A stretch of DNA of 12,469 bases. Origin: Thermoplasmatota archaeon. GTDB lineage: Archaea > Thermoplasmatota > E2 > DHVEG-1. The notes beneath the pieces are model-generated. The model was not told where the DNA came from, made no database searches, and saw only the letters and a program-made list of their open reading frames with translations. Below, in pieces: positions 6,260 through 12,469 of this stretch (positions are counted from its first letter, which is position 1; the number at the start of each line of letters is the position of its first letter). Made by a program: the position numbers and the translations under genes. The stretch lies in NCBI GenBank assembly GCA_030605515.1, contig JAUWIE010000083.1, forward strand, positions 1-12,469, given 5' to 3'.

Positions 6260-7266
6260 ATAAACAAAACAGAAACAAAAATCGAAAAAAAATTGCTTTT
6301 ACATACTACAAAATGTCATCTTTTGTAGAGCAAGATCTTTTACTATTAAGAAAATATTATAAAATTATGCCTATTCATTTTAGTGGAATTAGAGATTTAT
6401 TGTTGTTAATAAATGGCGTAATTAAAAGCGATTTAGCGTTTTCTTGGTTTGCATGGGATCATGCAGCAATAGCTGTATTTTTTTCTAAATTGTTAAATAA
6501 AAAGTCGATAGTCGTTGTGGGTGGTATGGATGCTGCCTTTGTCCCTGAGCTAAAGTATGGTTCTTTTATAAAGTTAAAAGGTAGGTTGGCTGCAAAATAT
6601 GTATATAAAAATGCAGATAAAGTTATTGTAGTGGATCTATCTTTGAAAGAGGACATAATTAGGAATGCTAAAGTCCCTGGGACTAATATTGAATATCTTC
6701 CAACAGGTTATAATTCAGATTTTTGGGTCCCTTTAGGGAAAAAACAAAACGTTATCTTGACTGTTTCAGGAGCGGATGACATAAAAAGGATTAAAATTAA
6801 AGGATTGGATACTTTTGTAAGATCTGCACAATATGTAAAAAATGCGAAATTCATTGTGATTGGTGTAAAAGAAGAAGCAAAGAAGTACCTTGAAGATATT
6901 TCATCAAATAATATTGAATTAATAGAGTTTTTACCCCAAAATAAACTTCTAGAATTCTACCAGAATGCAAAAGTATATTGTCAGCTGTCTTTAAGGGAAG
7001 GTTTACCTAATACTCTTTGTGAGGCAATGCTCTGTGGATGTATCCCTGTAGGGACAAAAAACTATGGAATACCTACAGCAATTGGAGATACAGGTTTTTA
7101 TGCTCCATATGGAGATCCAAAAGCGACAGCAGAATCAATAAAAAAAGCTTTAAATAGTCCGGATAATTGGGGGGAAAAAGCAAGGGATCGAATAATTGAG
7201 ATGTTTCCTATTGAGAGACGAGAAGAAGGACTAGTAAACATTATAAGGAATTTGGTGAACCGATGA
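6256..7266 (+). CDS. Glycosyltransferase family 4 (GT-B fold)
   Basis: A 336-residue retaining glycosyltransferase with a shortish acceptor domain and a clear donor domain. After a lysine/asparagine-rich, basic start (NKQNRNKNRKK) come IAFTYYKM, SIVVVGGMDAAFVPELKYG and the linker NIEYLPTGYNSDFW. The donor domain includes ILTVSGADD, KGLDTFVRSAQYV, AKFIVIGV and LREGLPNTLCEAMLCGCIPVG, where E248 and E256 form the E-x7-E motif that binds the nucleotide sugar. The gene overlaps the C5-epimerase gene by four bases (ATGA) and ends in another ATGA with the following pseudogene, so it was translated as part of a coupled series. Its position next to the epimerase suggests it works on the same glycan; sugar specificity is unknown. 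Confidence 0.9.
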   Translation: MNKQNRNKNRKKIAFTYYKMSSFVEQDLLLLRKYYKIMPIHFSGIRDLLLLINGVIKSDLAFSWFAWDHAAIAVFFSKLLNKKSIVVVGGMDAAFVPELKYGSFIKLKGRLAAKYVYKNADKVIVVDLSLKEDIIRNAKVPGTNIEYLPTGYNSDFWVPLGKKQNVILTVSGADDIKRIKIKGLDTFVRSAQYVKNAKFIVIGVKEEAKKYLEDISSNNIELIEFLPQNKLLEFYQNAKVYCQLSLREGLPNTLCEAMLCGCIPVGTKNYGIPTAIGDTGFYAPYGDPKATAESIKKALNSPDNWGEKARDRIIEMFPIERREEGLVNIIRNLVNR

Positions 7267-7824
7267 AAGCGTTAGTTACAGGTGGATCAAGTTTTATTGA
7301 ATCTCATATAGTCGAAAGATTATGTAAAAAGGGTTATGATTCTGTTATTTTAGATATAGCCCCGCCAGAATTGGATATAGGCAATAATACAGAATTTATC
7401 AAAGGGGATGTTCGGCAGTATGATCTATTGAAAAAGATAAAAAGAATGTTGATTACATTTTCCATGAGGCTGCGCTAGTATCTGTTATTGAGAGCATGCA
7501 AAAGCCTGAAAAAACAATTCAGATAAATCTTGTTGGCTCATTAAATATTCTTAAAGCGGCCTATGAAAATAATGTTGAAAAAGTGATACTTGCTTCTTTA
7601 TGTGCAATCTATGGTGATAACACAAATTTACCTTTAAATGAGGAAAATCTACCAATCCAAAATCTCATTATGCAATTACAAAATTATCGGCAGAGCATTT
7701 TCTTAAAATATACTATGAGGAATATGGATTGAAAACAACTTCTTTACGATATTTTAATGTGTATGGTCCCCGTCAGAAACGTGATTCGCCGTATGCCGCT
7801 GTAATTCCAATTTTTATTGTATAA
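7263..7824 (+). pseudogene. Broken NAD-dependent nucleotide-sugar epimerase (SDR)
   Basis: Three consecutive frames together spell an extended-SDR epimerase. Frame one (7263 to about 7447) reads MKALVTGGSSFIESHIVERL; frame two (about 7448-7656) reads VDYIFHEAALVSVIES then VGSLNILKAAYENNVEKVI and AIYGDN; frame three (7657-7824) reads PKSHYAITKLSAEHFLK then SLRYFNVYGPRQKRDSPYAA before a TAA. Each shift fits loss of one base: agaaatg to agaatg near 7445, and ccc to cc at 7657. The NAD loop is also worn (GGSSFIE for GGAGFIG), and the last 120 or so residues of a normal 310-residue enzyme are gone. The YxxxK motif survives (YAITK). It starts at an ATGA overlap with the upstream GT4, so it was once a coupled operon member. 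Likely ancestor: a UDP-hexose 4-epimerase (GalE/WbpP type). Confidence 0.85.
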
Positions 7825-7830
7825 ATCCCA

Positions 7831-7837
7831 TTTTTTT
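7831..7837 (+). terminator. Possible U-run terminator of the central operon
   Basis: Seven T residues lie seven bases after the last stop of the broken epimerase and before the promoter of the next unit. Archaeal RNA polymerase can stop at such runs without a hairpin. There is no convincing stem, and the region is AT-rich, so support is weak. Confidence 0.3.
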
Positions 7838-7888
7838 ATTTCAATTAGTGATCTATTCATCCCTTAATCTTATAATGGAATAATTGAT

Positions 7889-7897
7889 AATATAAAA
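7889..7897 (+). promoter_or_regulatory. Candidate TATA box for the 2-epimerase gene
   Basis: AATATAAAA lies about 45 bases before the ATG at 7942. Transcription starting near 7920 would give a leader of about 22 bases containing the ribosome site AGGAG (7931-7935). This suggests the epimerase and the following GT4 can be made independently of the central operon. Confidence 0.5.
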
Positions 7898-7941
7898 CAA
7901 TATATTGGTTTTGTAAAATACCTAGTATTAAGGAGAAAAAT

Positions 7942-9012
7942 ATGAAAATCGCATCAATAGTAGGAGCAAGACCTCAATTCATTAAATTAAATCCTGTATC
8001 TAAGAAGTTACGAAAGTACCATGATGAAATTTTAATTCATACTGGTCAGCATTATAATTTTGAATTATCGAAATTATTTTTTGAGGAACTCGGAATTCCA
8101 GAACCGGATTTTAATCTTGGAATTGGCTCAGGAACTCACGGGAAGCAAACTGGAGAAATGATAATTGAAATTGAAAAGGTATTGTTAGAAGAAAAACCTG
8201 ATTTTACAATTGTCTTTGGAGATACAAATTCAACCCTAGCAGGAGCATTGGCTTCAGTTAAACTACAAATCCCAGTAGGCCATGTTGAGGCAGGATTAAG
8301 AAGTTTTGATAGATCGATGCCTGAGGAAATTAATCGGATTTTAACAGATCATGCTTCAGATGTTTTATTTATTCCTACAAAGACAGCATATGATAATTTG
8401 AAAAATGAAGGGATTACAGGTGAGCTTATTTTTTCTGGAGATGTAATGTATGATGTATTATCAGATAATATTGAATTATCAAGAAAATCAAAGATATTAG
8501 AAAAGTTTGGAATTGAAGCAAATAATTATTATCTTGCTACAATTCATAGGCAATCTAACACTGATGATCCAAATAATTTACTAAATATTATTAAAGCACT
8601 TTCAAAGCTTGATAAAAAAGTGCTTTTTCCTATTCATCCAAGAACACTTAAATTTATTAAGAAATATGATTACATGAGTAATCTGGGTAAAAATATTCTT
8701 CTTATAGATCCAGTTGGTTATCTTGATTTCTTATGGCTTGAAAAAAATGCAAAGAAGATATTAACTGATTCAGGTGGAATTCAAAAAGAGGCATTTATAT
8801 TCAAAATTCCTTGTATTACTTTAAGGGAAAATACTGAATGGATTGAAACGGTAGAGGATAAGTGGAATGTTTTAGTTGGTACTAATATTGATAAAATTGT
8901 AAATGCTGTTAATAATTTTTCACCATCTCATATGCAAAGCAATCATTTTGGAGATGGTAATGCAAGCGTGAAAATTGTTGACGCTATAGGCAAGTATCTA
9001 ACAAAGAAATAA
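7942..9012 (+). CDS. wecB: UDP-N-acetylglucosamine 2-epimerase (non-hydrolysing)
   Basis: A 356-residue cytoplasmic enzyme that interconverts UDP-GlcNAc and UDP-ManNAc, the first step towards ManNAc or ManNAcA units of surface glycans. The family signature is complete: MKIASIVGARPQFIK at the start, HTGQHYNFE (33-41), FGDTNS with D94, HVEAGLRSFDRSMPEEINR with E116 and E128/E129, TIHRQSN with H202, and DSGGIQKEAF in the donor domain followed by TLRENTEW. These positions match the residues known to be catalytic or substrate-binding in bacterial WecB/MnaA. Length is normal. An AGGAG site six bases before the ATG and a TATA box support the start. The usual partner, a full-length UDP-ManNAc dehydrogenase, is not next to it; only the compact dehydrogenase-like gene at 2409 is present. 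A 5' remnant of a paralogue lies at 5168. Confidence 0.95.
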   Translation: MKIASIVGARPQFIKLNPVSKKLRKYHDEILIHTGQHYNFELSKLFFEELGIPEPDFNLGIGSGTHGKQTGEMIIEIEKVLLEEKPDFTIVFGDTNSTLAGALASVKLQIPVGHVEAGLRSFDRSMPEEINRILTDHASDVLFIPTKTAYDNLKNEGITGELIFSGDVMYDVLSDNIELSRKSKILEKFGIEANNYYLATIHRQSNTDDPNNLLNIIKALSKLDKKVLFPIHPRTLKFIKKYDYMSNLGKNILLIDPVGYLDFLWLEKNAKKILTDSGGIQKEAFIFKIPCITLRENTEWIETVEDKWNVLVGTNIDKIVNAVNNFSPSHMQSNHFGDGNASVKIVDAIGKYLTKK

Positions 9013-9041
9013 TTAATTACCAAGAAATGTGGTATTTAGAC

Positions 9042-10280
9042 ATGAAAAAAGTTCTAATGATTGCATATCAATTCCCTCCGATTTCTGGTGGTGGGGTTTA
9101 TAGGACAATAAAGTTTGTGAAATATTTACCTAGTTATGACTGGGAACCTATAATTTTAACAGTTAAGAAATCAAAATTTGCAAGTGAAGATTTGAGTTTA
9201 AAAGAGGAGATGCCAGATAATTTAACGGTTTTTAATACAAATACATTGGAGAGTAGAATTTTTGCAATGGCACCTTTGAAAATAGGATTTAATAGGAAAT
9301 GGTATCAAATCCCTGATTATTATGTTGGCTGGTTACCATTTGCAGTTAAAAAAGGAAAAAAAATTATTAAGAAGGAAAAACCAGATTTGATTTATTCTAC
9401 CTCTTCACCTGTAACATCTCATTTAATAGCAATGGCAATAAAGAATAAAACTGGTATTCCTTGGGTTGCAGATTTTAGGGATCCTTGGACACAAAATTTT
9501 AATATAAATTATCCAACAAGATTTCATAAGAAATTTGAAGAAAACCTTGAAAGAAAAGTAGTTTTAAATGCTGATAGGATAATTTCTGTTTCTGATCCGT
9601 ATACAATTGATTTTAGAAACAAATACTCTGATCAACCTGGGGAGAAATTTGTAACAATATCCAATGGCTATGACAATGATGATTTTAATAATATAGAGAA
9701 AAAGAAGATAGATAAATTTATAATTACTCATATAGGGTCATTCTATAATAGAAGATCTCCACTGTTTTTTCTGAAAGCTTTAAGAGATTTATTAAATGAA
9801 AATACTGCATTAAAAAAGAATTTAGAAGTAAGATTTGTAGGTAAATCCCAAAAAAACTGGAAAACAATAATTGATAATTACAATCTAGACGATGTTATAA
9901 CTGAAAGCGGGTATAAATCGCATAGTGAAGCTTTAGAATTAATGGTTAATTCATCTTGTTTACTATTGATTATTTCTGTTGGTGAAGGTAGTAAAGGTGT
10001 TTTTACTGGGAAGATATTTGAATATTTAGCCTCCAAGACTCCGATACTTGCTACAATTCCTTTAGATGGTGTCGCAGCTGATCTTATTAGAAAATCAAAT
10101 TCAGGAATTGTTGTAAAAACAGATGATGTTAAAGGAATTGGAAATGCAATTTTAAGCCTTTATAATAGATGGAAAACGGGAAACCTAATTTTTAACATAA
10201 ACAGTAATGTCAAGAAAACATATGATAGAAAAGAGCTTACAAAAAAATTAGCTCAGTTTTTTAATGAAGTAATTGAATAA
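9042..10280 (+). CDS. Glycosyltransferase family 4 (GT-B fold)
   Basis: A 412-residue glycosyltransferase from the ATG at 9042. It begins MKKVLMIAYQFPPISGGGVYR, the glycine-rich loop seen at the start of many GT4 enzymes. Further landmarks are DLIYSTSSPVTSHLIA, PWVADFRDPWT, NADRIISVSDPY, FVTISNGYDNDDF at the domain hinge, ITHIGSFYNRRSP at the start of the donor domain, and GKIFEYLASKTPILATIP near the nucleotide-sugar site. An in-frame ATG at 9027 would add five residues (MWYLD), but it has no ribosome site and the family begins at the later methionine. The gene follows the 2-epimerase by 29 bases without a promoter, so the pair probably forms one unit, and the enzyme may use a ManNAc-type donor; that is inference. 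Confidence 0.9.
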   Translation: MKKVLMIAYQFPPISGGGVYRTIKFVKYLPSYDWEPIILTVKKSKFASEDLSLKEEMPDNLTVFNTNTLESRIFAMAPLKIGFNRKWYQIPDYYVGWLPFAVKKGKKIIKKEKPDLIYSTSSPVTSHLIAMAIKNKTGIPWVADFRDPWTQNFNINYPTRFHKKFEENLERKVVLNADRIISVSDPYTIDFRNKYSDQPGEKFVTISNGYDNDDFNNIEKKKIDKFIITHIGSFYNRRSPLFFLKALRDLLNENTALKKNLEVRFVGKSQKNWKTIIDNYNLDDVITESGYKSHSEALELMVNSSCLLLIISVGEGSKGVFTGKIFEYLASKTPILATIPLDGVAADLIRKSNSGIVVKTDDVKGIGNAILSLYNRWKTGNLIFNINSNVKKTYDRKELTKKLAQFFNEVIE

Positions 10281-10400
10281 TAAAGGAAAATTCATTAGTA
10301 TAATGGTCATTTGTTTTACTATTTGAAATATATATAAAACAGTGCCATATATTACATATCTTTAATATCTTATCATCTCACATATAATCCTTCATTATTG

Positions 10401-10410
10401 AATATAAAAG
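10401..10410 (+). promoter_or_regulatory. Candidate TATA box upstream of the deacetylase gene
   Basis: AATATAAAAG lies 61 bases before the ATG at 10472 in a 191-base AT-rich gap. Another TATA-like stretch (TATATATAAAAC) is at about 10329-10340, and TTTAATAAAT at about 10437 would give a nearly leaderless transcript. The choice between them is not clear from sequence; the gap shows nothing else I can identify. Confidence 0.3.
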
Positions 10411-10471
10411 TTAATAAATAAAGTGATGAAAGGCTTTAATAAATATTTGTTATTCCTATTAAAAGAAAAAG

Positions 10472-11574
10472 ATGAGTTCTAAGATTCCAATTATTAAAAT
10501 AGAAAACAAGTCAAAAATCAAATCATTGAGGGGGTTGTTATAATATTTGAGGCTCTAAGAAAAAATCAGGACATCTGGGAAATATATACAAGAAAGGAGG
10601 AATATGAGCCTCAATTACTAGATAAATATGAGAGGTTTCCTTTTTATTTATCTAAACAACGAAATGTCTTACAACCATTAGTTTCTGAATTCTTAATTAA
10701 AAACGGATTTAAGGTCAATTATCCCGAAGGGAAAAAATTCGCAGTATGTTTAACTCACGATATTGACGTACTTTTTTACAATACCCTAAGAATCGATGAA
10801 GCATTTAACACTTTAAAACAGCATAAAATTAATGAATCATTTAAAATTTTGTTTAGCAAATCTAATCGAAAACAACTTCCATATTGGTATTTTAGACAAA
10901 TAATAGATTTAGAGGAAAAATATAATGCAAAATCAAGTTTCTTCATATTATCACTCGATAAAATTGATTTAGATTTCAATTTTAAAGTTGAAGAGATAGC
11001 TGAAGAATTAAAAGATATCATTAAAAAAGGTTGGGAAGTAGCACTACATGGTGGACATAATGCATACAATAATCTTGAGGAAATTAAGAAGCAGAAAAAA
11101 AGATTAGAAGATGTAATTGAAAAGGATATTATTGGTTATAGAAACCATTTCCTACGATTTAAAGTACCAATAACGTGGAAATTTTTAACTAAAGCTGGTT
11201 TTAAATATGATTCAACTTTTGGGTTTGCTGATTGTGTAGGATTTAGAAATGGGATGTGCCATCCATTCAAACCATATAATTTGAATGAAAATAAAGTAAT
11301 TGATATTCTTGAATTACCACTAGTAATTATGGATTCTACATTAATTGATTATATGAAATTAGACAATTTTAACGCCTGGGAACTTATTAAAAATTTAATT
11401 GATACAGTAGAAAAATATAATGGAGTTTTAACTGTTTTGTGGCATAATACATACATGGTTTATGACAAGTTAGTTCTTTATAAGAAAATATTAGATTATT
11501 GTAATAAAAAAAATGCATGGATGACATCTGGAGAAGATATCTGGAGTTGGTGGAATAGTAATAAATTTGTATAA
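10472..11574 (+). CDS. Polysaccharide deacetylase-like protein (CE4/NodB superfamily), frameshifted near its 5' end
   Basis: The main frame holds a near-complete CE4-like protein: ENQ-type N-terminal region with IWEIYTRKEEYEPQLLDKY and RFPFYLSKQR, then AVCLTHDIDVLF (metal and base residues of motif 1), AKSSFFILSLDK, EVALHGGHNAY (motif 2), GYRNHFLRFKVP, FGFADCVGFRNGMCHPF and VLWHNTYM near the C-terminus. This frame is open from 10498 but has no ATG, GTG or TTG before position 10849, which lies after the first catalytic motif. Reading the ATG at 10472 gives MSSKIPIIKIENKSKIKSLRG in another frame and reaches the G-run 10530-10534; one extra G there would join it exactly to VVIIFEALRKNQ. The repaired product would be about 367 residues. 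It would remove acyl groups, usually N-acetyl, from a glycan. Whether the lesion is real, phase-variable or a sequencing error is open. Confidence 0.75.
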
Positions 11575-11605
11575 TCAAATAGTGCGAAAACAATATTGAA
11601 TAATC

Positions 11606-12469
11606 TCAACGACCTTCCAATACTAACCCTGTTATGTACCAATTCATATCGTCATATACTAATTTTTCTTCTTTAGAATCAAGATCTCGTATATATTTCA
11701 GATAAAAAGGTTGTCTATTATTACTATTTAGAAACTTATTAAATAAAAAAGAATTTATTCTCAATGCTTTATCCAAGTTTTTATTTTCTCCGACCATTTG
11801 AAATGTAATATCATGAATTTCTCCTTTCCGCATCCATTTTAAGCAATTATTAATAAGGATGTTAAAAAAAAGTTGTGTGTTCTTTTCTACAAATATATCA
11901 ACTATCTCTGCCTTTTTTCCAACGATTTTTAAAATTATATATCCCAGAAAAATATCATCTTTCTTCAAAAAGATAAACGTGTGTTTATGATAAGGATTCT
12001 TGTGTATTCTCCAAAGCAAATATTCCTTTTTTCTATCAATTGTATTATGATAATATTCTTTGTTTTTAAGCCATAGTTTCTCAATATCGCTAATGCTTTT
12101 TTCATTGCTTTCAGTTATATGTATTTGGATATTTTTTTTTGAAGATTGCTCCTTAATGTTATTAATAAAGGCATAAATCTTTATTAAAATCAAGAATGGT
12201 AAAAAAATGATATTTTTTGGACAATGAGGAAATCTACAATACTGGTATTTATTCCAATAACCCAGCTTTTTATATCCTAATTTCTCCCTGATTCTCCCAG
12301 GAGCACCTTTTCCAGTGGTAGTAAATAATAATTGGTACATTTGCTTGGCTTCATTAATAAATTTTTTTTCAAAGGGAAAATATATACGTTTTCCTCGACA
12401 ATCAGGATGTACCATTGTGTTTTCTGTTTTACCTGCCAGCATAGATTTATTTAAAACATACAAAGGGGT
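11606..12469 (-). CDS. GNAT-superfamily acyltransferase, 5' end outside the window
   Basis: At least 287 residues are visible, reading in from the right edge. The first part, AGKTENTMVHPDCRGKRIYFPFEKKF, resembles the acetyl-CoA binding signature of GNAT enzymes (V-x-P-x-x-R-G-K-G/R), here with Arg where a second glycine is usual. A second region, KKEYLLWRIHKNPYHKHTFIF followed by GYIILKI and AEIVDIFV, looks like a second GNAT-like half, as in two-lobed acyltransferases found in polysaccharide loci. A TTG at 12463 is in frame, but the frame continues upstream with codons for T and P and the homologous region normally has more residues before it, so the real start is probably beyond 12469. It converges on the deacetylase gene with a 31-base gap. 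The acceptor is unknown; a sugar amino group or lipid-linked glycan is plausible. Confidence 0.7.
   Translation of the reverse strand, partial: TPLYVLNKSMLAGKTENTMVHPDCRGKRIYFPFEKKFINEAKQMYQLLFTTTGKGAPGRIREKLGYKKLGYWNKYQYCRFPHCPKNIIFLPFLILIKIYAFINNIKEQSSKKNIQIHITESNEKSISDIEKLWLKNKEYYHNTIDRKKEYLLWRIHKNPYHKHTFIFLKKDDIFLGYIILKIVGKKAEIVDIFVEKNTQLFFNILINNCLKWMRKGEIHDITFQMVGENKNLDKALRINSFLFNKFLNSNNRQPFYLKYIRDLDSKEEKLVYDDMNWYITGLVLEGR

Noticed and set aside
5168..9012. Recent tandem duplication of wecB
   Set aside because: The remnant and the intact gene differ at 8 of the first 45 bases, mostly at silent positions, and the middle of the aligned region has diverged, so the copies are older paralogues.
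9027..9041. ATG at 9027 for the GT4 gene
   Set aside because: It adds only MWYLD before the normal family start and has no ribosome site; the later ATG matches typical GT4 N-termini.
10281..10471. Possible small RNA or extra gene in the gap before the deacetylase
   Set aside because: Only AT-rich, TATA-like stretches and a 17-codon frame (10426-10482) without a convincing ribosome site are present; no stable hairpin or conserved RNA pattern is seen.
10596..10621. GGAGG followed by ATG at 10604 as a gene start
   Set aside because: The spacing is only three bases and the frame ends after five codons (MSLNY), inside the deacetylase coding region. It is a chance match in codons for RKEEYE.
10776..11069. 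Minus-strand open frame of 97 codons inside the deacetylase gene
   Set aside because: It is antisense to a conserved catalytic region, has no ribosome site and no recognisable motif.
10849..11574. A TTG at 10849 as the start of the deacetylase
   Set aside because: The first catalytic motif (THDID, about 10753-10767) and a conserved N-terminal region lie upstream in the same frame, so a start at 10849 would remove part of the active site.
1..12469. Insertion sequence, integrase, CRISPR or tRNA attachment site explaining the rearrangements
   Set aside because: No transposase or integrase motifs, terminal inverted repeats, regularly spaced repeats or tRNA cloverleaf could be found, so the reshuffling looks like recombination within coding regions.

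Overview
The window looks like part of an archaeal cell-surface polysaccharide (glycan) locus. The DNA is AT-rich. Several genes are preceded by archaeal TATA boxes about 25-30 bases before a plausible transcript start, such as those near 2338 and 7889. Ribosome sites read GGAGG, AGGAG or GAGGT, TTG and GTG starts occur, and U-runs follow some genes. A methanogenic euryarchaeote is a reasonable guess from this style, but no lineage marker gene is present, so the taxon is inference. There are no rRNA or tRNA genes, CRISPR arrays or intact insertion sequences, and no gene-free stretch exceeds 300 bases; the longest is 275 bases at 1750-2024.

Left arm, minus strand (1-1749): an extended-SDR nucleotide-sugar epimerase, a GT2 glycosyltransferase starting with TTG, and the first codons of a third gene run off the left edge as one transcription unit. 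A divergent intergenic region (1750-2024) separates it from a small unrecognised 83-residue protein. That protein has its own promoter, a long leader hairpin, a strong ribosome site and a hairpin/U-run terminator.

Central operon, plus strand (2409-7824): a compact UDP-sugar dehydrogenase-like protein without the C-terminal UDP-binding domain, a GT2 and a GT4 glycosyltransferase, a 44-codon remnant of a UDP-GlcNAc 2-epimerase, a D-glucuronyl C5-epimerase homologue, another GT4, and a broken SDR epimerase pseudogene. Three ATGA overlaps tie parts of this unit together, and two of them lead into dead genes.

Right part: an intact UDP-GlcNAc 2-epimerase (wecB/mnaA type) with its own promoter and a GT4 (7942-10280), then a polysaccharide deacetylase-like gene (10472-11574). 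The deacetylase is intact except for an apparent one-base loss in a G-run near its 5' end. It converges on a GNAT-type acyltransferase that enters from the right edge.

Taken together, the genes would make activated sugars (epimerases, dehydrogenase), assemble a glycan (five glycosyltransferases) and modify it afterwards (C5-epimerisation of uronic acid, deacetylation, possibly acylation). The remnants, frameshifts and abrupt GC changes inside genes show that the locus has been reshuffled. The most notable element is the glucuronyl C5-epimerase homologue, which suggests an archaeal polymer containing epimerised uronic acid, somewhat like animal glycosaminoglycans.
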